From NCBI GenBank assembly GCA_031283505.1, contig JAITBO010000214.1:1-15819 (forward strand): 15,819 bases of DNA. Direction: 5' to 3'. Position numbers and translations under genes: made by a program. This stretch comes from Treponema sp. Lineage in GTDB: Bacteria; Spirochaetota; Spirochaetia; Treponematales; Breznakiellaceae. The notes beneath the pieces were generated by a model. The model made no database searches and had not been told where the DNA came from. It saw only the letters and a program-made list of their open reading frames with translations. Of the stretch, positions 6,833-14,813 are shown in pieces (position 1 is the stretch's first letter; each line of letters begins with the position of its first letter).

Positions 6833-7031
6833 CCCCCCTATGGACCCTTCTAAGCGGCTCGGGAACGCACCTGAAAAGGTTATCGGGGGTCTCTACTATG
6901 CCGCGCAAGCGGCTTCGAGGAAAAGAACTATGGGAGGGGCCTCCGGAGGGCCCCATGGTTCTTTTCCCTGCCAGGACCCCCTAACCCCTTCCCGTGCGTT
7001 CCCGGAAACCAAACAAGGGTCCATAGGGGGG
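6833..7031. repeat. 199-bp nested inverted repeat between convergent genes
   Basis: The outer arms are a perfect 17-bp match (6833-6849 CCCCCCTATGGACCCTT with 7015-7031). Next inward is a perfect 11-bp pair (6860-6870 CGGGAACGCAC with 6994-7004). Then come GGTTA/GGGGGT with ACCCCC/TAACC (6878-6890 with 6976-6986) and a perfect 10-bp pair (6919-6928 GGAAAAGAAC with 6958-6967). The centre is closed by ATGGG/CCCAT and a GC-rich tip at 6936-6954. A side hairpin GCCGC-gcaa-GCGGC sits at 6900-6913. The whole element can fold into one branched stem. It ends six bases before the GH57 stop codon and is flanked by convergent genes. It could be a MITE-like element or a bidirectional 3'-end structure. 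No target-site duplication is evident. Confidence 0.85.
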
Positions 7032-7037
7032 ACGATG

Positions 7038-8906
7038 CTAATGGGAGATATTCAGCTTAAACTCGAGTTCCCATTTCTCCTCCGGCGCTAAATTGAGGGT
7101 CAGCACCGGCATAAAACAGGTTGACTGGTATTGATCGGTTACCCTGTCCCGAATTTTTAATTGGGTGTAGACGGGAAGTATCCAGCCGTCGAAATCCTTG
7201 TCCGCGATCAGGCTCAGGGTAAGCTCATTTTTTAAGTCCCGGAAATCAATACCCCGGATATTGTTTATCTCCGCGCCTTTGCGGATCGCCGGTTCACTCT
7301 CCTGGGCATGGGAACAGAAAATTTTAAGCAGTTCCTCCCCGTCGCCGGAGAAGGAAAAATCTATCCGGGGAATAAACTTAAAGTGCGCCGGGGCATCCCC
7401 CCGGTTAATCAGGGTATAGGAAACCCGGAGCGTATCCTGCTTCAGAAGGTACTGCTTTTCCATCGCTATTTTGTCCAGGTACAGTCCCTCCACGGCGGCG
7501 GGGACGCGGGGGGGCAGGTGAAAACAAGCCATCCCGTTGGAACGATCCATGTCCATAAGCTCGTAGTTTTCCTCTTCGCAAAAACGGGTCCCCTCAAACC
7601 GGGCATTCCGGATATCTTTAAAAGAATATTCCACGGGCGTTAAAAGATCCGCAAAGGCGGTTCTCCGGAAGGAGGTCCCGGAGAAGGTATCCAGGTAATT
7701 CCATGTTTTGGGAAGATAATCCAGCTCAAAAATACTGGCCCCGGCGCTCTTAACATAACAGTTGATATTCCGGTCCTGGAAGAGATATTCGGAACATCCG
7801 TCAATGTCTAAATCAAAGGCTAAAAGGGATGGGATAAACTTCCCCCGGGTCCGGCAGATCTTTTCAGCCCCCAAAAGGGCCTTATATACCGCTTTCCGCA
7901 GGGGCGCCCGGCGGATGCCCCCTGCGTTATAGAGGCCGGTATCGGCGTCACAGAAAAGGGTATAGCCCTGGGCTTTCCAGAGCTCCGCCCGGGCGTTCTT
8001 CTTCCGGGCTTTGTCCCCCCGCAGTTGATTGATAAGGGAATTGGTAAACATCATCTTGGTGTAAATACCGTTGGACTCGGGGTAGTCAATCATGAATTTC
8101 CGTTCCAGATGCTCGGGGAAATAGGCCTTGTTTAGCCGCCCCAGGGTTTTATAGTATTTCCCCGGGGTGGTAAATTCCATCTTATAGGAGAACTGGGAAA
8201 GGGCTTCAAAAAACCGGCCGTAACTGGTCTCCGGGGGTTCCCCCGCATCCTCCGTATAAAGCTGTTCCAGAAAAAACGTATGCAGCCCTCCCGGCTGGTA
8301 GTCCCGTAATAAATCTTCCAGAACCGAACCGGCTTCGCGGCCGGCGAAGGCCAGTTGCAGCCGCGCCGACAGGGGAAAAATGGTGGTGATCTTCCCCTGG
8401 CTTTCGCTGATACAGGGGGTGTACAAGCCGCAGCCGAAAAGTCCCGCGGAAACGAAGTGCCTTTCCTCCAGAAATGTATAGTTCATACCGCAGGTGCTCA
8501 GCACCCCTACCAGATGCTGTTCCCAGGCCGCATCAGGAATCCAGCAGCCCTGAGGCCGTTTGCCGAATTTCTTCCGGAGATAGGCGGTCAACATTTCAAT
8601 CTGTCCAATCTTATCTGTCTGGGGAAGCAGGGGCATCATGGGTTCATAAAACCCTCCCCCCAGGATTTCAGCCTGTTTTCGGGAAATTAAATCCCCCAGG
8701 ACCATGGTTAACTCGGGATGGTTACCCTCCAGCCAGTTGAGGAGCGCCCCGGAATAATGGAGAACTGCGGGAATTTTAGGGTATTGATTCAGGGTCTGAA
8801 TAAAGGGTTTTAGCCGGGCGGCATAGATATGCTCAAGTTCCTCATCGCCGGTACCATGAGGAACATGATTATGAGAGCCCAAAACAACGCTTACTCTTTG
8901 ATTCAT
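7038..8906 (-). CDS. GH57-family protein, 4-alpha-glucanotransferase-like, catalytic residues altered
   Basis: This 622-residue protein aligns by eye along its length with archaeal 4-alpha-glucanotransferases (GH57). It has the N-terminal HNHxP motif (residues 12-16, HNHVP rather than HNHQP), GGFYEPMMPLLP (83-94), WIPDAAWE (122-129), YPESNGIYTKMM, and the C-terminal DUF1925/1926-type beta domain starting near AFDLDIDGCSEYLF. In the Thermococcus enzyme the nucleophile lies in LTERVW; here the equivalent is IPDAAW, with Asp125. The acid/base segment HDDGEKFG is replaced by FFLEQLYTED (211-220). The protein may be inactive, binding-only, or catalytically altered. The start at ATG 8906 has only a weak AGGTAA site. 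A plausible promoter lies just upstream, so it may be transcribed apart from the Rnf-like operon. Confidence 0.8.
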   Translation of the reverse strand: MNQRVSVVLGSHNHVPHGTGDEELEHIYAARLKPFIQTLNQYPKIPAVLHYSGALLNWLEGNHPELTMVLGDLISRKQAEILGGGFYEPMMPLLPQTDKIGQIEMLTAYLRKKFGKRPQGCWIPDAAWEQHLVGVLSTCGMNYTFLEERHFVSAGLFGCGLYTPCISESQGKITTIFPLSARLQLAFAGREAGSVLEDLLRDYQPGGLHTFFLEQLYTEDAGEPPETSYGRFFEALSQFSYKMEFTTPGKYYKTLGRLNKAYFPEHLERKFMIDYPESNGIYTKMMFTNSLINQLRGDKARKKNARAELWKAQGYTLFCDADTGLYNAGGIRRAPLRKAVYKALLGAEKICRTRGKFIPSLLAFDLDIDGCSEYLFQDRNINCYVKSAGASIFELDYLPKTWNYLDTFSGTSFRRTAFADLLTPVEYSFKDIRNARFEGTRFCEEENYELMDMDRSNGMACFHLPPRVPAAVEGLYLDKIAMEKQYLLKQDTLRVSYTLINRGDAPAHFKFIPRIDFSFSGDGEELLKIFCSHAQESEPAIRKGAEINNIRGIDFRDLKNELTLSLIADKDFDGWILPVYTQLKIRDRVTDQYQSTCFMPVLTLNLAPEEKWELEFKLNISH

Positions 8907-8940
8907 TTTGCGGCTTACCTATGATTGCCTATGATTACTT

Positions 8941-8969
8941 ATTCTAAACTACTTTCTGTTTCATGAAAA
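8941..8969 (-). promoter_or_regulatory. Candidate promoter for the GH57 gene
   Basis: On the minus strand TTTTCA (-35, 8969-8964) and TAGAAT (-10, 8946-8941) are separated by 17 bp, with the -10 about 34 bp from the ATG. The -10 matches the consensus at five of six positions and the -35 at four. Between it and the start lies a tandem ten-base repeat (CCTATGATTG/CCTATGATTA, about 8919-8938). Confidence 0.4.
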
Positions 8970-9064
8970 GATATGAAGGGTGAATTTACAGGGCTGCCTC
9001 ATTTACTTTTTCACCCCAAGAAGAAATGAACCGCGAAGGCGAAGACACGGGCGGCGGATGGGGG

Positions 9065-9736
9065 TTAAAAGATCCCTAAAACCCTGAACAAAATTGCCGA
9101 AACAGAGGAAAATATCAGGGAAAGCAGCCCCATGGAGATGAGTATCAACGGGGGGCCCCGAAAAACCTCGGGAACCGCTTCCAGGGAAGAGCGGCGGCTG
9201 ATTTCCCGGAGGATTAACGCCGCGGCCAGGCAGCCCAGGGAGAATCCCAGGGAAAGCACTAAGGCTTCCACCGGAGAAACCGCCAGGCGAAGGGTTAAAA
9301 AGAGAGATGTCAGTACCAGGCCGTTGTAGGAAGAAAGGGGGATCTCCGCATGGCTTAAGCCGGTACTTTCGGCGAGTTTCCAGGGGCTGAAACGCCCCCG
9401 CTTTGTTTCGCCGGAATTGTTCAGGGTAAATTTCCCGCCGGGGAAAAAGTAAACAAATACTAGTTCCAGGGCCATGGAGACCAGTACGGCAGTGGGAAAG
9501 AGTAGAAAGGATTCCAGAAACCCAAAGGCCGGAGGGCTGAGCACATACGTAAAAAAGAACCAAAGTATCAGAACCGGTACAAAAAGTATGGCCCAAAAGG
9601 GGGCGGAAAACCTTCCCCATTCCCGTTCAGGTTTCAAGCCTTCGGATTCGATAATTTTGGATATCCCAAGGCCGAACTGGAGCACTAGGTTCAAAGTCAG
9701 GCCGGAAAGAACCGCCAATATACCCAGGGTAGTCAT
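9065..9736 (-). CDS. RnfA/NqrE-like membrane subunit, without the Fe-S cysteines
   Basis: This 223-residue, six-helix membrane protein is the last gene of the Rnf-like set. In canonical RnfA/NqrE the first helix carries LGICP and the fourth begins near TTNCAVLG; these two cysteines help hold a 2Fe-2S cluster inside the membrane. Here the matching stretches are FGLGISKII (21-29) and SSYNGLVLTSL (135-145), so both cysteines are missing. The only Cys (169) is elsewhere. A soluble insertion of about 35 residues (100-135) between helices 3 and 4 makes it longer than the usual 193 or so. The start ATG overlaps the preceding gene's TGA by four bases (ATGA), with GAGG upstream, so the two are translationally coupled. 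Assignment rests on position, topology and the weak motif match. Confidence 0.6.
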   Translation of the reverse strand: MTTLGILAVLSGLTLNLVLQFGLGISKIIESEGLKPEREWGRFSAPFWAILFVPVLILWFFFTYVLSPPAFGFLESFLLFPTAVLVSMALELVFVYFFPGGKFTLNNSGETKRGRFSPWKLAESTGLSHAEIPLSSYNGLVLTSLFLTLRLAVSPVEALVLSLGFSLGCLAAALILREISRRSSLEAVPEVFRGPPLILISMGLLSLIFSSVSAILFRVLGIF

Positions 9737-10368
9737 TTTTTTTCCTCAGCCCGGGTATACCGGTTTCTAAACCGGCGGAACAGGCTCAGGCCATACCCCA
9801 GAAGCAGAATCCCCCCGGAGGAACCGGCGATAATCTGCACGGGGAAATACAGAGAGGACTCAAACGATATCAACGTTACTATACCCTGGGGCCCGCCGGG
9901 AAAAGAAAATACGCCGAACCCCAAAGGTTCCCGGATCAACGCCAGGGCGACAAGTATTCCCCCCAAAACCAGGGCTTCCAAAACAGCCTTTGGGATCGAC
10001 TTTTCCGGATCGTGGACTTCCAGCCGGCGGCACATACCGGAACCGATACAGTACAACGGGACAAGGAGTATTACAAAGGTGGTTTCCATTGCCAGATAAG
10101 GACTGGCAAGGTGGATGAACATGAGATACAAACTCCCCCAAAAACTGGACAGGAAAACCCAGAGTATTTCCCGCCCTTTTTTTGGAAGTATGGGTTTTGC
10201 AAAACTCAGTACCAGTACCGTCAGCCCATAGGTCCAGACGAGCGCCCCGGTAACGATAAGGGCAAACGCCAAACGGTTCGTGGCCATGATCATAAGTCCC
10301 GCGCTGATCAGCGTGGAAAGGGGCGCGTTGGTTCCCCAAAAAAGATGGGATCGTACCTGATTGTTCAT
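9733..10368 (-). CDS. RnfE/NqrD-like membrane subunit, without the Fe-S cysteines
   Basis: This 211-residue polytopic protein aligns at its N-terminus with the RnfE/NqrD opening: NAPLSTLISAGLMIMAT (14-30) against NPVLVQLLGLCPALAVT. The conserved Cys falls on Gly24. The second conserved site (VVNCIILGRAEAF) corresponds to YCIGSGMCRRLEVH (106-119), where the ligand position falls on Ser110, although Cys107 and Cys113 lie nearby. The half from about 127 on has two or three more helices and a basic C-terminal tail. Its ATG overlaps the previous gene's TGA by four bases, and a GAGGGAG ribosome site is present. In canonical Rnf/Nqr this subunit pairs with RnfA to carry electrons and Na+/H+ across the membrane; that role is doubtful here. 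Confidence 0.65.
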   Translation of the reverse strand: MNNQVRSHLFWGTNAPLSTLISAGLMIMATNRLAFALIVTGALVWTYGLTVLVLSFAKPILPKKGREILWVFLSSFWGSLYLMFIHLASPYLAMETTFVILLVPLYCIGSGMCRRLEVHDPEKSIPKAVLEALVLGGILVALALIREPLGFGVFSFPGGPQGIVTLISFESSLYFPVQIIAGSSGGILLLGYGLSLFRRFRNRYTRAEEKK

Positions 10369-10847
10369 TTTTTCTCCCTCAACAAAGCTTCCCCCGCCGC
10401 CAGACGATCAATATAGGTTTGCAGTACCTCCGGGGCCAGCCTATCCAGGATTTGGGTGGAATGGGCGCCCAGGGGTATGGGATAGCCAATATCACCCTGG
10501 GGGGAGACAAAAACCACATAGGGAGCCAAAAGCCCCTCCACCATGATGGAAAAGATCACCGCCCGGTCTTCACTATTGCTCAGGGAATACCAGCTTCCCA
10601 GTTGGGCGGCCTTCGCCGCTTTCCATCGCGATACCGATTTATCCGCCACAAAGGGCGCCTCCAACTGCCGGACTTCTTCCGCAATACGCAGGGAATTATT
10701 GACATTCCGAATGAGAATTTTTTTCCGTACCGGCCCGGTAAGAAACCAGGCAAGGCCGCCGATAAGAAACAGCCCGGCGATCCACCCCAGAAAGATCCCC
10801 AGTTCTTTAAGCTTTTTGGAAACCCATTTGGAATCAGCCCCCGGCAT
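10365..10847 (-). CDS. RnfG/NqrC-position membrane-anchored subunit lacking the FMN motif
   Basis: I place the start at ATG 10847-10845, preceded by GGAGG five bases upstream; a longer frame to 10925 would overlap the preceding gene by 92 bases. The product is 160 residues, with one N-terminal transmembrane helix (about 15-36) and a soluble domain, as in RnfG/NqrC. It is shorter than usual (about 200-260). The SGATxT-type motif, whose threonine carries covalent FMN in RnfG/NqrC, is absent. The segment GLLAPYVVFVSPQGDIGYPI resembles the FMN-binding domain's central strands only loosely. Identification depends mostly on gene order (C-D-G-E-A) and architecture. It overlaps the stop of the RnfD-like gene by 14 bases. 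Confidence 0.5.
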   Translation of the reverse strand: MPGADSKWVSKKLKELGIFLGWIAGLFLIGGLAWFLTGPVRKKILIRNVNNSLRIAEEVRQLEAPFVADKSVSRWKAAKAAQLGSWYSLSNSEDRAVIFSIMVEGLLAPYVVFVSPQGDIGYPIPLGAHSTQILDRLAPEVLQTYIDRLAAGEALLREKK

Positions 10848-11934
10848 GGGAACCTCCGATACCGCCGGAAATACCGGTGTATAGGAAACGGGTTTCAACA
10901 TAACGAAAGAGCGGCACCAGGGCATTCAGCAGGACCAAGGCAAAGAAGGCGCCGTAGAGTTCAAAGCCCCGGTAACGAAATATAAAGCTCAGCACGGCCC
11001 CCAGGGCGGCGGTGATTAATACGCCCACCCGGGACTTTGGCCTCGTTGAAGGATTGGCGGCCAGGATGAACGCCGCAACCATGGTACCGCCGGTGAAGAG
11101 GGCAAAAATCATATCCCCTCCCCCAAAGAGCCTGATGAGAAAGCAATAAACCCCAAGATAACAAAGAGGTATCCAGGAACGGCTTACTTGGCCGGCGGTA
11201 ATAATAATCGTACCTAAAAGAAGGGCCAGAAGTCCCCGGTCCGCGATAATCCCCGGTCCGGAAAAAGCCAGCAAATCGATATACCCCTCGGGCAGTTCGG
11301 AAGCGGTAAGCGAAAAAATCGTTCTATTTAATAAAGGGGTCCAAAATGTATCACGAATTACCAGGGGAGCGGCGGCAGGGTCCAGAAACTCCCGGGCCAG
11401 GCCTGCGGCCTGGGTGGTGAAGGAGCTATCCTTTAGGGCCTCGGCAAAAGCCCCGGGCCACCCGAAACGGATAAAGAGCCAGGCCCCCAAGGCGGGATTA
11501 ACCCAGTTGCATCCTAGCCCGCCGAAACTGTGTTTAACCACCACCATGGCGAACACGGCGCCCAGGAAGGCAAAAACGGGATGTATCTGATTGGGCAAGA
11601 GGAGGGTTAAAACCAGGGCTGAAACAACGCCGCTGCCGTCCCGGTACATTCCGGAGAGACCCGTATTGGGATTACCCCCGCTCCGAATGAAATTCCGGAA
11701 GGATATATCGTCGATCAGTATTTCTGTGAGCAAAGCCCCGATCACCGCGGACAGGGCAATGAACAGGGATGCAAAGGCATCGGTCATCGAGGATTGTAAA
11801 ATTGCGAGCCCCGCGCAACCGCTTACCATCCACATCCGGGATGAGCTTGAACGAGCCAGGTTTACCTGAGGCTTTTGAAAGAGAACCCGCTGGGGTGACG
11901 GCCCACGGGATCCGGCAGCATTGTTCACCGGCAA
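10834..11934 (-). CDS. RnfD/NqrB-like membrane subunit
   Basis: This polytopic protein of about 366 residues shows clear RnfD/NqrB signatures: YRDGSGVVSALVLTLLLPNQ, then KHSFGGLGCNWVNPALGAWL, and near the end AANPSTRPKSRVGVLI and YGAFFALVLLNALVPLF. The canonical covalent-FMN motif (SGATP type) before the GNxPGSxGE loop is not visible. That region reads LLNRTIFSLTASELPEGYID, followed by FSGPGIIADRG. I chose TTG 11934 as start, because GGGGAGG lies seven bases upstream and it directly follows the RnfC-like stop. An ATG at 11988 would sit 50 bp inside the previous gene, and GTG 11928 is a second option. It is the membrane core of the complex and is known to work with RnfC, G, E and A. Confidence 0.8.
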   Translation of the reverse strand: MPVNNAAGSRGPSPQRVLFQKPQVNLARSSSSRMWMVSGCAGLAILQSSMTDAFASLFIALSAVIGALLTEILIDDISFRNFIRSGGNPNTGLSGMYRDGSGVVSALVLTLLLPNQIHPVFAFLGAVFAMVVVKHSFGGLGCNWVNPALGAWLFIRFGWPGAFAEALKDSSFTTQAAGLAREFLDPAAAPLVIRDTFWTPLLNRTIFSLTASELPEGYIDLLAFSGPGIIADRGLLALLLGTIIITAGQVSRSWIPLCYLGVYCFLIRLFGGGDMIFALFTGGTMVAAFILAANPSTRPKSRVGVLITAALGAVLSFIFRYRGFELYGAFFALVLLNALVPLFRYVETRFLYTGISGGIGGSHAGG

Positions 11935-11935
11935 G

Positions 11936-13318
11936 CTAGGACCTCCCCTGTACTTCTTGCAGCGGAGTTCCCCGCGCAAAATCGGCAATAACCGTACTGA
12001 GGGGCAGCCGGGAAGGACAAACCAGCTCGCAACAGCCGCATCCGTGGCAATGGTCCGCCATGACCGGGCCGGGACTCGTCATTGCCATATCGGAAACGTT
12101 ACCGGAACTTCCCGCAAAGCTCCCCGCGGCGGCGGAAAGCCCCGCAGCCTTAAAAAGTTCCTCCGGGTCCAGCCCTACAGGACAGACCGCCCGGCATTCA
12201 CCGCAGCCGATACAGTTCCGGACTTTACCGCTCCACTTTTTCGGGAGGGCAAAGACCGCATAGCTGTTTTTTATAACCGGTTCATCCAGGTCCTGTACCA
12301 TACGGCCCAGGACGGGAGAACCGGTGGCTATCCGCCCCGGCGTACCGGTAAACCCGCCGCATTCTTCAAAAAGATCCCCTATCCGGGTACCGATCCGTAC
12401 CTTCATCACCTGGGGATTTTTTACTGCGGCCCCCCCCACCGCCACATACCGGTCCAGTATGGGCCGCCTCAACTTTACCGCATCGTGGATTGCCGCCAAG
12501 GTAGCGGGCCCCAGGAGCAGTATCTCTCCCAAATCAATCCCTTCCCTTTTCGCGTAGATCCGGAGAACTATCTCCAGTTCCCGCCGGTTCTGCTGGGGGT
12601 AGCGGGAACCTACTATTACAGCCGAAGCGGGGATATCATAGGCGGAAGCTTCCGCCAGGAAAAGATCCCCTAGTTCCCGTTCCCGCCGGGAAACCGCATA
12701 AATGATCCGCTCCGCCATAGAGGCCCGGGCGGCAATAACGCTCCCCTCCACCATCGCCTTAAGCCGTTCCCGGCAGAGTACGTAATCCGCCGCAAGCCAG
12801 GGATCGTCAAAGACACAGCGTACCACCAGGCTCCGGGGCCCCCTCATGGCCTGAAAGGATGCAATCAGTTCCGACACGGGAAGGCCGGAGCTTTCCATAG
12901 TAACCACCCCATATTCCGAAATAAGGTTCCGGAGTTTTGCGGGGGAAATATCCCGCCAGGGGAAAATTTCCTCCCTGCGGCCCAGTTTATCAAAGGCCCC
13001 CTCCATGCGTATCACCAAGGCGTCGTTGGTATGCCCCTCGAGCATTTTCCAGGAAACGGTACGCACCACCTTCCCAGGCACCACGGCGTGGATATTCGCC
13101 GAACCGGGATCCAGGCCCCGCCCTACAAGCATCCCCTCCTTTACCGAATCTCCCACAGAAACCATCGGCAAAGCCCTGCTCCCCGTATGATGAACCAGGG
13201 GAATAATCGAAAGAGCCGGTAAAAAGGCGGTAACACAGGTATCCCGGGAAGGCGCGGAGGGGTCCTCAAAATGTATTCCGCCCCGGGAAAATGTATATAC
13301 CTTAGTTTTTGTTATCAT
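11936..13318 (-). CDS. RnfC-like subunit with two 4Fe-4S motifs but no NADH/FMN motif
   Basis: This 460-residue peripheral subunit begins with the RnfC N-terminal signature (TFSRGGIHFEDPS, about 9-21). It keeps the biotinyl-lipoyl-like half (SVGDSVKEGMLVG) and the SLBB-region match (GGAAVKNPQVMKVRIGTRIG). Near the C-terminus it has two ferredoxin motifs: C369/C372/C375/C379-P and C424/C427/C430/C434-P. The part that binds nucleotide and FMN in RnfC and NuoF (GxGGAGFPT, then NGAECEPY) is replaced by YGVVTMESSGLPVSE (136-150) and VRCVFDDPWLAAD (166-178). It can therefore probably not oxidise NADH. The ATG has an AAAGGGA ribosome site. It opens the Rnf-like part of the operon, 22 bp after the large membrane protein. 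Confidence 0.85.
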   Translation of the reverse strand: MITKTKVYTFSRGGIHFEDPSAPSRDTCVTAFLPALSIIPLVHHTGSRALPMVSVGDSVKEGMLVGRGLDPGSANIHAVVPGKVVRTVSWKMLEGHTNDALVIRMEGAFDKLGRREEIFPWRDISPAKLRNLISEYGVVTMESSGLPVSELIASFQAMRGPRSLVVRCVFDDPWLAADYVLCRERLKAMVEGSVIAARASMAERIIYAVSRRERELGDLFLAEASAYDIPASAVIVGSRYPQQNRRELEIVLRIYAKREGIDLGEILLLGPATLAAIHDAVKLRRPILDRYVAVGGAAVKNPQVMKVRIGTRIGDLFEECGGFTGTPGRIATGSPVLGRMVQDLDEPVIKNSYAVFALPKKWSGKVRNCIGCGECRAVCPVGLDPEELFKAAGLSAAAGSFAGSSGNVSDMAMTSPGPVMADHCHGCGCCELVCPSRLPLSTVIADFARGTPLQEVQGRS

Positions 13319-13340
13319 CTGTCCCTTTCAAAACCGCGAA

Positions 13341-14801
13341 TTACGCAGCAATTTGTTTATCTATTATATATATAGAAAATTTTCCTTTCATTCTACACCC
13401 CCGCCAATCCCAAAGGATCAGGGGAATGCACAGACCCAGGCTTATTAACAGGCAAATAAGTCCGCCGAAACGGGGCGCCGTGAAACCAGGATCAATATAG
13501 GTATAATTGTTCATAAAATCTATCAGCCCTTCCAGGGGAAAAGGGGGGATTTCTCCGGCATCTTCCAAAAAAAGCTCCCCGGAAACGTCTATAAGCCCGT
13601 CTCCCCCCAGGGAATACCGCCGGTAGGATTGGGAAGGGCCCTCCGCCTCGGGATCCGAACTAAGGGGCATGAACGAAAAATTCTGTTGAAAACGGACATG
13701 ATCCCGGTACATTTCCGCATTTAGATCCTCCGAACCTTTCCAGCCAATCCACCCATGGGAAAAGCGGGGAGCGGAATTCCCGAAAAAAAACACGGGCAGG
13801 AACAGGAGAAGCAGAACGGCCAGGGTAAAGGGAAACATGATCCGGGAATACCCGGAAGGCCGCAGGGCCATATCGCTGATCGGTACCGGCAGAAAACGGA
13901 TATGTCCCTGGCGATCCCCCCGGTAGGATTCGGCCCGGAGGGAAAGGCAGAGTATGACCAGGAAAAAGAACAAACCCATGATGACCGTCAACCAGGGAAG
14001 GGTTCCAAAGAAAGTGATAATCCCCAAGGCGGCAAGAAACAGAGCGGATAACGCCCAGGTCCCCGGGAGAGCCTGGGCGCCAAGGGCGGCAAAACCGCGG
14101 GGGGAATTCGGCGGCTTTTTATACCGCCGGGAAACGAAATATTCCCGTACCGGGTCCCGAAGGAGCCGGGAAAGGCCGGCCAGGACCGCTATGAGGGCAA
14201 AACCCGGGACCCCCAGGGCTGAAAGAACCGCCCAGAGGGGGAGAAAGAAGGCGGTAAACAGAGCTTCCCCGGAAAGCAGCAGGGTGAAAACCGCAGCGGC
14301 AGCAAAAAGTACGGCCGGCAAAATGACGGACCCAGGAGGGGTCAAGACCGCCAGGGAAAAAGGGATATCCCCCAGGGCAGATCTGATTCGGCCCTCAAGA
14401 TCGCCAAAATTTCCCTTTAGGGGAATAAAAAGCCGCCGCTCTTCCTGGAAAACAAAAAAAGACCGCAGCCGCTCCGCATATCCGTCATTCCGGAGATCGA
14501 AGGGTTCGACCCTGTCCCGGTAGCTATCCAGGGGAACCTTTTCTAATTCCCCAAAATCATCAAGGAACACCCATTGGGATGATTCACCGATAGTATTGAT
14601 AATCCGCTTCTGCGTTAAAAGTTCCCGAATAAGCCTGTCCGGATAAGAAGCGTCCAGGGTCAAAACAGCATATCCATCCTTTGGACCTTCTCGGACCGGC
14701 CGCCCTCCGAAGCCGGTAATTCCGCCATTGAGGAAAAACAGCAGAACCCCGGATATCAGAGAAGCGGCTATTGAAATGAGCAGGGACTTCAGAAAAGACA
14801 T
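13341..14801 (-). CDS. Unrecognised seven-helix membrane protein preceding the Rnf-like genes
   Basis: I do not recognise this 486-residue protein. It has an N-terminal membrane anchor (about 5-25), a soluble domain of roughly 125 residues (30-155), a cluster of four to five helices (about 155-290), another helix near 323-342, a second extracytoplasmic-type domain (about 345-440), and a final helix (about 446-466). The soluble domain starts with AVLTLDASYPDRLIRELLTQ and has KRIINTIGESSQWVF, reminiscent of a substrate- or partner-binding module rather than an enzyme; no catalytic motif is evident. It starts 12 bp after the DUF212 gene and ends 22 bp before the RnfC-like gene, so it is almost surely made together with the complex. 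It may be an accessory subunit; this is inference from position only. Confidence 0.7.
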   Translation of the reverse strand: MSFLKSLLISIAASLISGVLLFFLNGGITGFGGRPVREGPKDGYAVLTLDASYPDRLIRELLTQKRIINTIGESSQWVFLDDFGELEKVPLDSYRDRVEPFDLRNDGYAERLRSFFVFQEERRLFIPLKGNFGDLEGRIRSALGDIPFSLAVLTPPGSVILPAVLFAAAAVFTLLLSGEALFTAFFLPLWAVLSALGVPGFALIAVLAGLSRLLRDPVREYFVSRRYKKPPNSPRGFAALGAQALPGTWALSALFLAALGIITFFGTLPWLTVIMGLFFFLVILCLSLRAESYRGDRQGHIRFLPVPISDMALRPSGYSRIMFPFTLAVLLLLFLPVFFFGNSAPRFSHGWIGWKGSEDLNAEMYRDHVRFQQNFSFMPLSSDPEAEGPSQSYRRYSLGGDGLIDVSGELFLEDAGEIPPFPLEGLIDFMNNYTYIDPGFTAPRFGGLICLLISLGLCIPLILWDWRGCRMKGKFSIYIIDKQIAA

Positions 14802-14813
14802 GTACCGGAAAAC

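Noticed and set aside
9003..9620. A long minus-strand frame of 205 codons overlapping the RnfA-like gene
   Set aside because: It is an alternative frame of the membrane protein gene with Pro/Gly/Arg-rich content and no start signal; the other frame has helices and correct coupling.
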